Origin: Alistipes finegoldii DSM 17242
Lineage (GTDB): Bacteria > Bacteroidota > Bacteroidia > Bacteroidales > Rikenellaceae
Reading direction: 5' to 3'
Assembly: GCF_000265365.1 (NCBI RefSeq)
Contig: NC_018011.1
Location: forward strand, 434,001-498,000
DNA: 64,000 nt
Shown: positions 1 through 8,369 of the stretch, piece after piece
How positions within the stretch are numbered: the stretch's first letter is position 1
Layout of the letters: each line of letters begins with the position of its first letter
Notes under the pieces: generated by a model
What the model was told of the DNA's origin: nothing
The model's input: only the letters and a program-made list of their open reading frames with translations
Databases searched by the model: none
Program-made: the position numbers and the translations under genes

Positions 1-302
1 TGATCGACAACCTGCTGCAGAACGCCGCCAAATTCACCGCCGCAGGCTCCGTCACGCTCTCCTGCAAGAAGGATGACAGCAAACGCAGACTACGCATCCG
101 CGTGGCCGACACCGGCATCGGCATCGACCCCGACAAGCGGGAGTGGGTATTCGAACGCTTCGCCAAAGTGGACCCCTTCAAACCGGGTTCGGGCATCGGG
201 CTCTATCTCTGCCGCCTGATCGTCACGCGGCTCGGAGGCGAAATCCGCGTCTGCCCCGAATACCGCGCAGGCTGCTGCATCGATATCGTCCTCCCCTGCT
301 GA
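1..302 (+). CDS. Sensor histidine kinase, C-terminal ATPase domain (5' partial)
   Basis: Only the last ~99 residues lie in the window; the reading frame is open from base 3 and stops with TGA at 300-302. It is the HATPase_c domain of a sensor kinase, which binds ATP and phosphorylates a histidine upstream. Visible motifs are the N box (DNLLQNAAKF), the G1 box (DTGIGIDP), the F box (FERFAKV) and the G2 box (GSGIGLYLCR), all intact, so this kinase looks catalytically competent, unlike the sensor at 48558. There is no receiver domain after the ATPase, so it is either a classical kinase or a hybrid whose order cannot be seen. A terminator follows directly, so it ends its transcript. The sensed signal is unknown. 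Confidence 0.9.
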   Translation, partial: IDNLLQNAAKFTAAGSVTLSCKKDDSKRRLRIRVADTGIGIDPDKREWVFERFAKVDPFKPGSGIGLYLCRLIVTRLGGEIRVCPEYRAGCCIDIVLPC

Positions 303-307
303 AGCTG

Positions 308-335
308 AAAATCCGCCCCTTCCGGGCGGATTTTT
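308..335 (+). terminator. Intrinsic terminator after the histidine kinase
   Basis: An 8-bp GC-rich stem (311-318 with 324-331), extended by A/T pairs, has a 5-nt loop and ends in a T run. It lies 6 bases after the kinase stop codon. Confidence 0.85.
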
Positions 336-356
336 CGTATCGGACGGAGCTGCGGA

Positions 357-386
357 TTGCAATCCGGAGTTAATTAGCTATCTTTG
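357..386 (+). promoter_or_regulatory. Bacteroidetes-type promoter of the MATE gene
   Basis: The -7 element TATCTTTG (379-386) matches TAnnTTTG exactly. A -33 TTG lies at 357-359 with a 19-bp spacer. The start codon is 20 bp downstream. Confidence 0.75.
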
Positions 387-406
387 CATCCTAAATCCGG
401 AACGCA

Positions 407-1768
407 ATGTACAGTTTCTCGACTTATAAAGATCAATACAAGTCCAATCTGAAACTGGCCCTGCCCGTCGTACTGACGCAGCTGGGCCAGATTCTCACGC
501 AGGTAGCCGACAACCTGATGGTCGGCCGCTACGGCGGCGGCGACCCCGTGCCGCTGGCCGCCGTATCGTTCGGCGGCTCGGTATTCTTCATCCTCTTCAT
601 CGCCGCCATCGGCATCGCGCTGGGCATGACACCCCTCGTGGGCGAGCTTTACGCGCAGGGCGACCGGGAGAAGTCGGCGGGGCTGCTGCAGAACGGCATC
701 CTGTTCTACACGCTGCTGGGATTCGCAATGGCGGTCGTCCAATACTCCGTCATCCCGCTCATGTACCGCCTCGGCCAGCCCGTCGACGTGGTCGATGCGG
801 CCATCCCCTATTACCGTATGCTGGTCTTCAGCATGCCGTTCGTGATGCTTTTCTTCGCCTTCAAGCAGTTCCTCGAAGGCGTGGGCAACACCAAGGTCGA
901 GATGGTCGTGACGATCGTCGCCAATCTGGCCAACATCGGCTTCAACTGGGTCTTCATCTACGGACGCTTCTCGCTTCCCGAAATGGGCGCCGAGGGCGCG
1001 GGTCTGGGCACGCTGCTGTCGCGCATCATCGCCCCGATCCTGATGGTCGGCTACTTCTACAGCCGCGAGCGCTACCGCGGCTACCTCGACGGATTCTCGC
1101 CCCGCAACTACTCGTGGGCCACGGTGAAAAAACTGCTGCACATGGGACTTCCGATCTCGATGCAGATGTTTCTCGAAGCTTCGGCGTTCGTCGGTACCGG
1201 CATCATGATGGGCTGGTTCAACAAGGAGACCATGAGCGCCAACCAGATCGCCGTCACCATCGGCAACTGCGCCTTCATGATTGTCATGTCGATCGGCGCC
1301 GCCACCACCATCCGCGTGTCGCACTGCTACGGCGCCCGCAACATCGGCGAGCTGTCGCTGGCGGCCAAGGCGTCGTATCATCTGGTGCTGGCGTGGAACG
1401 CCTTCGCGGCGCTGGTCTTCATCACCATGCGCAACGTCATTCCGACCTTCTTCACCACCAATGCCGAAGTGATCGCCATCGCCTCGCAGCTGATGGTCTT
1501 CGCCGCGCTGTACCAGCTTTCGGACGGCATTCAGAACGTCTCGGTAGGCATCCTGCGCGGCATTCAGGACGTGAAGATCATCATGCCGATCGCCTTCGTC
1601 TCCTACTGGCTGCTCAACCTGCCCGTGGGCTACCTGTTCGGCTTCACGCTCGGCATGGGTCCGTCGGGACTTTTCCTCGGCTTCTCGTTCGGTCTGTCGG
1701 CCGCCGCCGTGATGATGATCCTCCGCATACGACGCAGCATACGACGCTTGTACCTCAACAGCAATTAA
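407..1768 (+). CDS. MATE family multidrug/Na+ efflux transporter
   Basis: A 453-residue inner-membrane protein of typical MATE length with about 12 hydrophobic segments. The N-terminus carries the family pattern LALPVVLTQLGQILTQVADN followed by a glycine-rich first loop. The second half repeats the same architecture (LGLPISMQMF-type opening near residue 245), consistent with the two pseudo-symmetric six-helix bundles. MATE proteins export cationic drugs or metabolites in exchange for Na+ or H+. The start at 407 fits the promoter 20 bp upstream. It appears monocistronic, because the next gene has its own promoter. The substrate cannot be read from sequence; the family call is secure. Confidence 0.93.
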   Translation: MYSFSTYKDQYKSNLKLALPVVLTQLGQILTQVADNLMVGRYGGGDPVPLAAVSFGGSVFFILFIAAIGIALGMTPLVGELYAQGDREKSAGLLQNGILFYTLLGFAMAVVQYSVIPLMYRLGQPVDVVDAAIPYYRMLVFSMPFVMLFFAFKQFLEGVGNTKVEMVVTIVANLANIGFNWVFIYGRFSLPEMGAEGAGLGTLLSRIIAPILMVGYFYSRERYRGYLDGFSPRNYSWATVKKLLHMGLPISMQMFLEASAFVGTGIMMGWFNKETMSANQIAVTIGNCAFMIVMSIGAATTIRVSHCYGARNIGELSLAAKASYHLVLAWNAFAALVFITMRNVIPTFFTTNAEVIAIASQLMVFAALYQLSDGIQNVSVGILRGIQDVKIIMPIAFVSYWLLNLPVGYLFGFTLGMGPSGLFLGFSFGLSAAAVMMILRIRRSIRRLYLNSN

Positions 1769-1794
1769 AAATTAAAAAATTCAGAATTTTTGCG

Positions 1795-1802
1795 TATCTT
1801 TA
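1795..1802 (+). promoter_or_regulatory. -7 promoter element of the RicT-like gene
   Basis: TATCTTTA differs from TAnnTTTG only in the last base and lies 18 bp before the ATG at 1820. An in-frame ATG at 1790 is upstream of this element, so it is unlikely to be the start. Confidence 0.5.
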
Positions 1803-1819
1803 CGCAAATTATACCCTCC

Positions 1820-3454
1820 ATGGATACCGAAAAACAACATACGAAAGCATTCAAACCCGAAATAGGCCGCGGCTGCTCCTTCTGCAACTGCGGTTCGGAA
1901 TGCGAAGCCAAACTCTGCGACGGATGTTTCAAACTCCACGAGACCGCATGGCTCGAAGAGTACCCCGAAAACCTTCCGACCGACATCGTCGAAGTGCGTT
2001 TCAAGAACACCCGCCGCGCATTCTACCAGAATGTCAACAACCTGCCGCTCAAGCGGGGCGACATCGTGGCGGTCGAAGCTTCGCCCGGCCACGACATCGG
2101 CATCGTCTCGCTCACGGGCGATCTGGTGGCGCGCCAGATGCGCCGCACGGGATTCAACCCCTTCAACGGCGAATTCAAGAAGATATACCGCAAAGCCAAG
2201 CCCTACGACATCGAGAAGTGGCAGGAAGCCATCGAACTGGAACACGAGACGATGATCGCGTCGCGCCAGATCGCGGCCGACATGGGACTCAACATGAAGA
2301 TCGGCGACGTGGAGTATCAGGGCGACAAGATCAAGGCCATTTTCTACTATATCGCCGACGAGCGCGTGGACTTCCGCGAACTAATCAAGGTCTTCGCAGA
2401 ACGGTTCCACATACGTATCGAGATGAAACAGATCGGCGCGCGGCAGGAGGCGGGACGCATCGGCGGACTGGGTGCCTGCGGACGCGAGTTGTGCTGCGCA
2501 TCGTGGATGTCGAGTTTTTCGAGCGTCACGACCGGCGCCGCCCGCGTACAGGAAATTTCGCTCAATCCCCAGAAACTCGCCGGACAATGCTCGAAGCTCA
2601 AGTGCTGCATGATGTACGAGTACGACACCTACGTCGACGCCCGCAAGGAGTTCCCGCGTCTGCGCGAACCGCTGCAGGCCATGGACGGCGAATACTATCT
2701 GGTCAAGAACGACATTCTGGCCGGCACGATGACCTTCTCGTCGAGCAAGGATGCGATGGTCAACGTCACCACGCTCTCCATCGCGCGCGTCAGGGAGATC
2801 GTCTCGCTGAACCGCGCCGGCAAGAAGGTAGACCGGCTGCAAGCTGCCGAGGACATAGCCCCGGCGGCCGAAGAGCCGACCTACCGTTCGGAGGAGGACA
2901 GTATCACCCGTTTCGATCAGGCCAAGCGCCGCAGCAAGCGGAGCCGCGGCAAAGGGGGCCGGCAGAACGGACAGGATTCGCAGGAAGCGGGACAGCAGGC
3001 TGCAGGCCGGCAGGAACAGCCCGATCAGCAGGGCCGGCAGCAGGAACGCCGCCCGCGGCGCAACGACCGTCCCCGCAATGGCGAAGGCCGCAGCAGTGAG
3101 GGGCGCAACAACGAAGGCCGCAACGGAAATCCGGAACGCCGCAACAACGGCGAACGCCGTGACGGAGAGAACCGCGAAAACCGCAACGCCAACAACGGAG
3201 GCCGCAGAGGCAACTCCGGCAGCGAAAACCGGACCGGCGAAAGCGGCGACACCCGCAACGGCAACAACAACGAAGCCCGCAACGGCAATACGAACAACGG
3301 CAACGCCGCCGAACGCCGCGAAGGCAACAGCCGCGGTCGGAACAACAACCGCAACCGCCGCCGTCCGAACAACGACCGTCCGCGCGGCGAAGGCAGCGAA
3401 AACGGCAATAACGGCGGCAACGGAAACAACGGCGGCAACGGCGCAAACGAATAA
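1820..3454 (+). CDS. ricT: RicT/YaaT-like PSP1-domain protein with long disordered tail
   Basis: A 544-residue cytoplasmic protein. The first ~340 residues are a PSP1 (RicT/YaaT) module: a Cys-rich N-terminus (CSFCNCGSECEAKLC), then the signature around GGLGACGRELCCASW and CSKLKCCMMYEY. In Bacillus, RicT works with RicA/RicF as an Fe-S complex that aids RNase Y-dependent mRNA maturation; the extra cysteines here fit metal binding, but a partner complex in Bacteroidetes is inference. From about residue 360 the protein turns into ~180 residues almost entirely of N, G, R, E, Q and A, with repeated GRN/ERRN blocks, likely an RNA-binding or condensate-forming tail. The start was chosen from the promoter at 1795. 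The start at 1790 would add 10 residues. Confidence 0.85.
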   Translation: MDTEKQHTKAFKPEIGRGCSFCNCGSECEAKLCDGCFKLHETAWLEEYPENLPTDIVEVRFKNTRRAFYQNVNNLPLKRGDIVAVEASPGHDIGIVSLTGDLVARQMRRTGFNPFNGEFKKIYRKAKPYDIEKWQEAIELEHETMIASRQIAADMGLNMKIGDVEYQGDKIKAIFYYIADERVDFRELIKVFAERFHIRIEMKQIGARQEAGRIGGLGACGRELCCASWMSSFSSVTTGAARVQEISLNPQKLAGQCSKLKCCMMYEYDTYVDARKEFPRLREPLQAMDGEYYLVKNDILAGTMTFSSSKDAMVNVTTLSIARVREIVSLNRAGKKVDRLQAAEDIAPAAEEPTYRSEEDSITRFDQAKRRSKRSRGKGGRQNGQDSQEAGQQAAGRQEQPDQQGRQQERRPRRNDRPRNGEGRSSEGRNNEGRNGNPERRNNGERRDGENRENRNANNGGRRGNSGSENRTGESGDTRNGNNNEARNGNTNNGNAAERREGNSRGRNNNRNRRRPNNDRPRGEGSENGNNGGNGNNGGNGANE

Positions 3455-3774
3455 CGGTGCAACGGACGGCAGGTGACATAACGGCACGCTGCGGAGCCGT
3501 ATCCCCATATGGGGCAGACCGGATCAGACCGGACCGCACTGCCGATCCATGCAGGCAAGAGACCGGCAGGCAAGATCGCACGGACGCCGATCCCTACGGA
3601 ACATTCCCCGGCGCAGACGGCCGCGCGCCCATCCCGATCGAGGGGCGGAAATGCTCCGCAGCGGATATTGCGGCCGTAAAATTCGCCGGAGCGGCAATGC
3701 GCCCGCGGGGTTCCGTAGCCGCAAAAATGCTCCGTACGGCAGCCAGCCTGTCCGGTCCGGGAGCGATACGCCCG
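3455..3774 (+). other. Intergenic stretch, no convincing gene
   Basis: GC-rich sequence between the RicT-like stop and the lipoprotein signal peptide at 3775. Open frames exist but their translations are rich in R, P, G and A, lack domain features and look like GC-driven noise. Upstream in-frame ATGs for the next gene lie at 3697 and 3727. Confidence 0.5.
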
Positions 3775-4209
3775 ATGCGCGCGGCTTGCCGCACGGCGCT
3801 CGCCGCCGCGGCACTTCTCGCCGCAGGCTGCATGTCCCCCCACGGAGCCATTGCGACCGACGTCAATTCGGCGTCGTGGAGCGATCCCGCCCCGCTCACC
3901 CTCGCCAACGCCGATACGACGACGCTCCGCGACGTCAACCTTTTCCTGCGCTGCAACGACCGGTTCGCGGAGGATTCGCTGACCGTCCGCATCCGGGTGC
4001 GCACGCCGGACTCGCTCCAACACGAAGAACCGTTCGTGATGGTCATTCCCCCGGCACATACTCCGGCCGCGATCTCGCGCGAAGCCGACATCCCCTACCG
4101 CCGCCGCGTACGGTTCGACCGTACGGGCGACTACCACTTGACAATCACCCCCTGCCGCCCCGTCGAAGGCGTCGAAGCGGTAGGCATCCATATCGTAAAA
4201 AGCCAATAG
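3775..4209 (+). CDS. gldH: GldH-like lipoprotein
   Basis: About 144 residues with a lipoprotein signal peptide ending in the lipobox LAAGC (Cys about residue 19). That is why 3775 is preferred over in-frame ATGs at 3697 and 3727. The mature part has the GldH pattern: a conserved N-terminal SW, a central LRDVNLFLRCND strand, and a C-terminal TGDYHLTI followed by VEGVEAVGIHI. GldH is an outer-membrane-associated lipoprotein first found as a gliding-motility factor. Non-motile Bacteroidales keep it, where its role is unclear, possibly in secretion or the envelope. trmB begins 5 bp downstream, so the two are probably cotranscribed. Sequence identity to characterised GldH is likely low. Confidence 0.65.
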   Translation: MRAACRTALAAAALLAAGCMSPHGAIATDVNSASWSDPAPLTLANADTTTLRDVNLFLRCNDRFAEDSLTVRIRVRTPDSLQHEEPFVMVIPPAHTPAAISREADIPYRRRVRFDRTGDYHLTITPCRPVEGVEAVGIHIVKSQ

Positions 4210-4214
4210 AGACA

Positions 4215-4964
4215 ATGGGCAAAGATAAACTCCGCAGGTTCCGCGAGAACCTGACTTTCGACTGTTTCGTACAACCCGAATTCGACGAGGTATTCCACTG
4301 CGACCATCCCCTCAAGGGGCGCTGGCGCAGCGACTTTTTCCGCAACGACAACCCCATCGTGCTGGAGCTGGGCTGCGGCAAGGGCGAATACACCGTTGCG
4401 CTGGCCGAACACGACCCGTCGCGCAACTATATCGGCATCGACATCAAAGGCGCCCGCATGTGGCGCGGCGCAAAGAGCGTCACGGAGCGGAAAATCGCCA
4501 ATGCGGGCTTTCTGCGCACGCGCGTGGAGTTCATCAACGGCCTGTTCGCCGAAAACGAGGTGGACGAAATCTGGATCACCTTTCCCGATCCGCAGCTCAA
4601 AAGCCGCCGGGCTAAGAAGCGTCTCACCTCGCCGCTGTTCCTCGAATACTACGCCCGGCTGTTGAAACCCGCAGGGTGGATCAATCTCAAGACCGACTCG
4701 AAACACCTGTTCGCCTATACCAACGAGGTCGTTCGCCGCTACACCCTTCCCTGCGAGGTTTCGAATCCCGACATCTACGGTTCGGGGTATGCCGACGAGG
4801 TGCTTTCGGTCAAAACGGCCTACGAGAAACGTTTTCTCGAAATGGGTCTTCCGATCACCTATACCCGCTTTTCGCTGGCCGGACGGCAGGAATTCCCGTG
4901 GTTCGACTGGGAAGAGGACGAAAAGGAGGAAAAGGACAACGAGCAGGAGCGCCGGATACACTGA
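4215..4964 (+). CDS. trmB: tRNA (guanine-N7-)-methyltransferase TrmB
   Basis: A 249-residue cytoplasmic enzyme that uses SAM to methylate N7 of G46 in tRNA. Visible motifs are the SAM-binding loop LELGCGKGEYTVALAE (about residues 46-61), the acidic ribose-binding IGIDIKGARMWRGAK, the catalytic-region ITFPDPQLKSRR(A)KKRL and the C-terminal TRFSLAGR. The C-terminus has a short acidic and lysine-rich extension (EEDEKEEKDNEQ). The ATG sits 5 bp after the GldH-like stop, giving a two-gene operon. Confidence 0.95.
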   Translation: MGKDKLRRFRENLTFDCFVQPEFDEVFHCDHPLKGRWRSDFFRNDNPIVLELGCGKGEYTVALAEHDPSRNYIGIDIKGARMWRGAKSVTERKIANAGFLRTRVEFINGLFAENEVDEIWITFPDPQLKSRRAKKRLTSPLFLEYYARLLKPAGWINLKTDSKHLFAYTNEVVRRYTLPCEVSNPDIYGSGYADEVLSVKTAYEKRFLEMGLPITYTRFSLAGRQEFPWFDWEEDEKEEKDNEQERRIH

Positions 4965-5052
4965 CCCCGCTTCCAGCCTGACGGCCCGCCTATCCTTTAT
5001 ACAGCCGCTCTTTTCTTAATTAAATATAGGTAAGAAACTTTTTCGGCTCAAT

Positions 5053-5099
5053 CTACTAATTTTTTAGATATAAAACTTGCATATCTAAAAAATTAGTAG
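5053..5099. promoter_or_regulatory. BlaI-family operator: 19-bp perfect inverted repeat
   Basis: Two 19-nt arms (5053-5071 and 5081-5099) are perfect reverse complements around a 9-nt spacer. Each arm is itself a near-dyad built on CTAAnnnnnnTAG/CTAATTTTTTAG, so the site may hold two repressor dimers. It lies within the promoter of the blaI-like gene, the usual autoregulatory layout of BlaI/MecI/CopY repressors. Confidence 0.75.
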
Positions 5100-5107
5100 T
5101 AAACTTG
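5077..5107 (+). promoter_or_regulatory. Promoter of the BlaI/M56 operon
   Basis: The -33 TTG at 5077-5079 lies in the operator spacer. The -7 TAAACTTG is at 5100-5107 (one mismatch to TAnnTTTG), with a 20-bp spacing. The right operator arm fills the space between them, so repressor binding would block RNA polymerase. Confidence 0.6.
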
Positions 5108-5135
5108 CATAGGAACTGAAAAAGCGCTTTTTACC

Positions 5136-5510
5136 ATGGAGAAAAAATCAACGGAACTCACACGCGGCGAAGAGGAGATCATGCAGATACTCTGGCGTCT
5201 GGGGGACGCGGTGGTCAATGAGATCATCGCCCAGACCGAGGAGCCGCGGCCCAAGTACACCACCGTCGCCACCTTCCTCAAGATTCTGGAAAACAAAGGT
5301 TTCGTGGGACACACCCCCGAAGGCAAAAGCCACCGCTACTACCCGCTCGTCGGCCGCGAGCAGTACGCGCGCGGGGTCATGTCGTCGGTGCTGACCTCCT
5401 ATTTCGACGGCTCGCTGGCCCGGATGGTGTCGTTTTTCTCGCGGAACGAAGACATTTCGGTCAAGGAGATGGACGAGATTCTCGAAATCATGCGGAACGC
5501 AAAAAAATAA
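5136..5510 (+). CDS. BlaI/MecI/CopY family transcriptional repressor
   Basis: A 124-residue protein of the usual BlaI length. The N-terminal winged helix-turn-helix is visible (LTRGEEEIMQILWRLGDAVV, then YTTVATFLKILENKGFVGH), and the C-terminal half (about residues 75-124) forms the dimer and cleavage region. In the family the repressor is inactivated by cleavage when the paired membrane metallopeptidase senses its signal. The gene is followed by a BlaR1/M56-type protein at 5823 and preceded by a perfect palindromic operator, so it most likely represses its own operon. No beta-lactamase is nearby, so the stimulus need not be an antibiotic. Confidence 0.93.
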   Translation: MEKKSTELTRGEEEIMQILWRLGDAVVNEIIAQTEEPRPKYTTVATFLKILENKGFVGHTPEGKSHRYYPLVGREQYARGVMSSVLTSYFDGSLARMVSFFSRNEDISVKEMDEILEIMRNAKK

Positions 5511-5516
5511 CGCGCT

Positions 5517-5729
5517 ATGAAACGGCTTCTGCTCTTCCTGATTCTCCTGCTGGGCCACGCGGCCCGCAGCAAAGGGCAGACCTCCGGTCCGCCGCAGGAC
5601 GGCATGCGGCACGCTGCCGAAACAACTTCCGAGACGAATGAAACACACCGGTGCGGCGGCATTCAGGCCGCGGCAATACGACCGTCAAAACACACCGCAG
5701 CCGTCGCTGCCGCAGCGCCCACCCGATAA
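5517..5729 (+). CDS. Small putative secreted peptide, uncertain
   Basis: A 70-codon frame that starts 6 bp after the blaI-like stop with a plausible signal peptide (MKRLLLFLILLLGHAARS). The rest is polar and alanine-rich without recognisable motifs. It sits inside the BlaI/M56 operon, so it would be cotranscribed. It may be a real small exported protein or the remnant of an operon gene; 93 bases of apparently noncoding sequence follow before the M56 gene. I recognise no family. Confidence 0.35.
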   Translation: MKRLLLFLILLLGHAARSKGQTSGPPQDGMRHAAETTSETNETHRCGGIQAAAIRPSKHTAAVAAAAPTR

Positions 5730-5822
5730 ACCGCCAGCCGCAGCGACACGCCCGAAAACAGCGTACGCCAACCGACGATAAACGCCCGAAACACAAGCAC
5801 ACGACCAGTCAAATCACTGACA

Positions 5823-7997
5823 ATGAAACCCGCAATCATCTACATGCTCGAAGTGCTCGTCTGCAGCGGAGTCCTGCTGGCGGCCTACGCCATCCTGCTC
5901 GAACGCCGGGTAAAATTCCGCTGGTGCCGGCTCTACCTGCTCCTGACGACCTTCGCCGCGGCCCTGATTCCGCTGCTGCGGATTCCTGTATGGCCGGGGC
6001 GCATCGTCGCAGCCGCACCCGCCATCCCGCCCGACCTCCCCGTCTGGATGGGCGAAGTGCTTCCCGACGAGGGCGGAAGTTTCGCCGTAACGCCCGAAAT
6101 TTTCTGTCTGGGGCTTTATCTGCTGGGAGCGGTCCTGATCGCCGGCGTCATGGCATGGCAGGTCTTCCGCATCCATAGGCTGCGGCGCGGCGCCGAAATT
6201 TCCCGGACCGGCGACTATACGCTCGTCCGCACGCGGCAGGAAATCGCTTCGTTCTCCTTCCTGCGCACCATTTACGTCTGGGACAAAACGCCTGCCGGGG
6301 AGCTGGCCGCCATTCTGGCCCACGAGTCGAGCCACATCGCCCACCGCCACTCCATCGAACGCATCCTGATGGAGCTGATGAAGGCCCTTCTATGGTGGAA
6401 TCCCTTCGCATGGATCGCCGCACGGCGGCTGACCGAGGCCGAAGAGTTCGAGGCCGACAACGACGTGCTGAGCAGCGGTTACGACCGCGCCGAATATATG
6501 CAAACCATCTTCAGGCAGCTTTTCGGTTATAGTCCGGAAATAGCCAACGGGCTGCGCAACTCCCTCACTAAAAAACGCTTTAAAATGATGACCAAGCAGA
6601 CAAAGAGCAGGCACGGCCTGCTGCGGCTGGCGGGTACGTTGCCCGCCGTGATAGGATTGTTGTGCGCATTCGGCTTCACCTCGCGCGCAGCTGTGATCGT
6701 CGCCCCGGCGACCGCCCCCGCAACCGGAACGACCGAAGAGCCGGCCGACATACGAACCGCGGCCGACGCGATGCAGAAGCAGGACAAGACCTGCACGGCG
6801 ACGCTATCGGTAGTGGATAAAAAAGACAAACACCCCATCGAAGGAGCGCTCGTACAGGCGGCCGGCCCCCCAAAAGGCACCGTCACCGGCAAAGACGGCC
6901 GGGCCGTGATAACGGTCCCCGAAGGCAGTGAACTCAAAATCAGCTATATCGGCTACGAGCCCCGGACCATCGCCGTAAACGACGAAAACCCGGTCGTCGT
7001 ATCCCTGATACGAAACCCCAAAGCAGGCTTTACCCCCACCGACGACCTGCCCGACACGCCGCAGGAGCAACAGCAGGAGCAGGTGACCGTCAGCGTCGCC
7101 ACCTACAAGGACAACGCCCCGCTCGCCGGTGCGCTGGTCAAGGTCAGCGGTTCGCAGATAGGTGCGGTCACCAACGACGAAGGCTTGGCCGCATTACAGG
7201 TACCGGCCAATTCGGCTCTTGAAATCAGCTACATAGGATGCAAACCGCATATCGCACAAGTCGGCGACAAGGCGCGTCAGATGTTCATGTTCGACATGCA
7301 GCCCGCAACGTCCGGAAGATCCGAAACGGAGGGCACGACCGTAACAACGACCGTAACGGACAAACCGCTCTATATCGTCAACGGAATCGAAACGAAGGAG
7401 ATCGGCAAACTCGATCCCGACCGGATCGAGAGCATGAGTGTCCTCAAGGACAAGGCCGCCACCGCACTCTACGGCGAAAAGGCCCGCAACGGCGTGATAG
7501 TCATCACGCTCAAAGGAGCGGATATAGAACCTGCTACGTCCGAAAGCAACGGCAAGAGGGATGACGCCGAACAAACCGCGGCAAACGCCATCGCGATTAA
7601 AAACGGCACCCCCGAAAAGGAAGAGGCGTTCCTTGTGACCGAAACGATGCCTCTCTTCCCGACCGAAGATCCCGCCGCCCCGTACGGCGACCTCGGCAAC
7701 TTCCGGGCATGGGTGCAGAAAAACGTAAAGTACCCGGCCGAAGCTTTCGAAAAGGGGATCGGAGGACGTGTCGTGCTGTCGTTCGTCGTCGAGAAGGACG
7801 GCTCGGTAAGCAGCATCGAAAAGCTCCAATCGCCCGACGCGTCGCTTTGGGAGGAGGCTCGCCGCGTCATCGCCTCTTCGCCCAAGTGGAAACCCGGCGA
7901 ACAGCGCGGACAGATCGTGCGCGTGAAATATACGCTCCCCGTGGACTTCCGTCTTACGAAAGCGTCAGATACGCCGGCCCCGGAATCCGGAAAGTAG
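5823..7997 (+). CDS. BlaR1-like M56 metallopeptidase with carboxypeptidase-regulatory, plug-like and TonB C-terminal modules
   Basis: A 724-residue membrane protein. N-terminal hydrophobic helices are followed by an M56 zinc-peptidase domain with HESSH (H167-H171), downstream EAEEFEAD supplying the third ligand, and a further hydrophobic helix near residues 270-285. The remainder is unusual for BlaR1. Two carboxypeptidase-regulatory-like repeats each end in ISYIG, at about residues 325-400 and 420-480. A ~50-residue piece like the plug of SusC receptors follows (YIVNGIE..., then MSVLKDKAATALYGEKARNG). Last comes a TonB_C domain (GGRVVLSFVVEKDGSV, about residues 640-714). It pairs with the BlaI-like repressor. 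The peptidase would cleave or relieve the repressor; the periplasmic modules probably contact the envelope or Ton machinery, which is inference. Confidence 0.85.
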   Translation: MKPAIIYMLEVLVCSGVLLAAYAILLERRVKFRWCRLYLLLTTFAAALIPLLRIPVWPGRIVAAAPAIPPDLPVWMGEVLPDEGGSFAVTPEIFCLGLYLLGAVLIAGVMAWQVFRIHRLRRGAEISRTGDYTLVRTRQEIASFSFLRTIYVWDKTPAGELAAILAHESSHIAHRHSIERILMELMKALLWWNPFAWIAARRLTEAEEFEADNDVLSSGYDRAEYMQTIFRQLFGYSPEIANGLRNSLTKKRFKMMTKQTKSRHGLLRLAGTLPAVIGLLCAFGFTSRAAVIVAPATAPATGTTEEPADIRTAADAMQKQDKTCTATLSVVDKKDKHPIEGALVQAAGPPKGTVTGKDGRAVITVPEGSELKISYIGYEPRTIAVNDENPVVVSLIRNPKAGFTPTDDLPDTPQEQQQEQVTVSVATYKDNAPLAGALVKVSGSQIGAVTNDEGLAALQVPANSALEISYIGCKPHIAQVGDKARQMFMFDMQPATSGRSETEGTTVTTTVTDKPLYIVNGIETKEIGKLDPDRIESMSVLKDKAATALYGEKARNGVIVITLKGADIEPATSESNGKRDDAEQTAANAIAIKNGTPEKEEAFLVTETMPLFPTEDPAAPYGDLGNFRAWVQKNVKYPAEAFEKGIGGRVVLSFVVEKDGSVSSIEKLQSPDASLWEEARRVIASSPKWKPGEQRGQIVRVKYTLPVDFRLTKASDTPAPESGK

Positions 7998-8226
7998 TTT
8001 TTCAACCGGCTCCGACCAAGCAGACTGCGCGGCGCCATAACCCGGATTCCCCAAACCGATCGGCCCGGATTCCCCGAATCAACCGGCTCCACGAATCGGC
8101 CGCCCGGCCTGCTTTTCCCAAGCCAAGATCCCGCGGACCGGCATCCGATCCGGATTTTCAAGCCCCCGCCGGCAGTCCTCAGAGACTGCCCCGGCTTTCC
8201 CAAGCCACCGAACCGACCATAAGCGG
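7998..8226. other. Noncoding spacer between convergent genes
   Basis: The whole gap between the M56 gene and the minus-strand lipoprotein gene is 372 bp. This part is GC-rich and repeats short CCGGATT/CCCCAA-type words without a regular period. No gene is seen; the terminator at 8227 follows. Confidence 0.5.
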
Positions 8227-8264
8227 AAACGGCGTCCACCCTGAGTTCAGTGGACGCCGTTTTT
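8227..8264 (+). terminator. Intrinsic terminator of the BlaI/M56 operon
   Basis: A 13-bp perfect stem (8227-8239 with 8250-8262), a 10-nt loop and a T run. The A residues on the left arm could let it serve weakly in the opposite direction for the convergent lipoprotein gene. Confidence 0.85.
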
Positions 8265-8369
8265 ATCGGCCTGCCGGACCGCCGAATAGCGATACCTGCG
8301 AGACCGCCCCGGCCGCTCCGGACTTTTCAGCCCTATCTCCGAACGGCTCTGCGACTCCGCCGCTCCGGA

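Noticed and set aside
374..1381. Long open frame on the minus strand across the MATE gene
   Set aside because: It mirrors codon structure of the real gene in GC-rich DNA; the translation has no domain and is rich in R, H, D and G. The same holds for many other long antisense frames (for example across metH, susC, RNase R and the HTCS).
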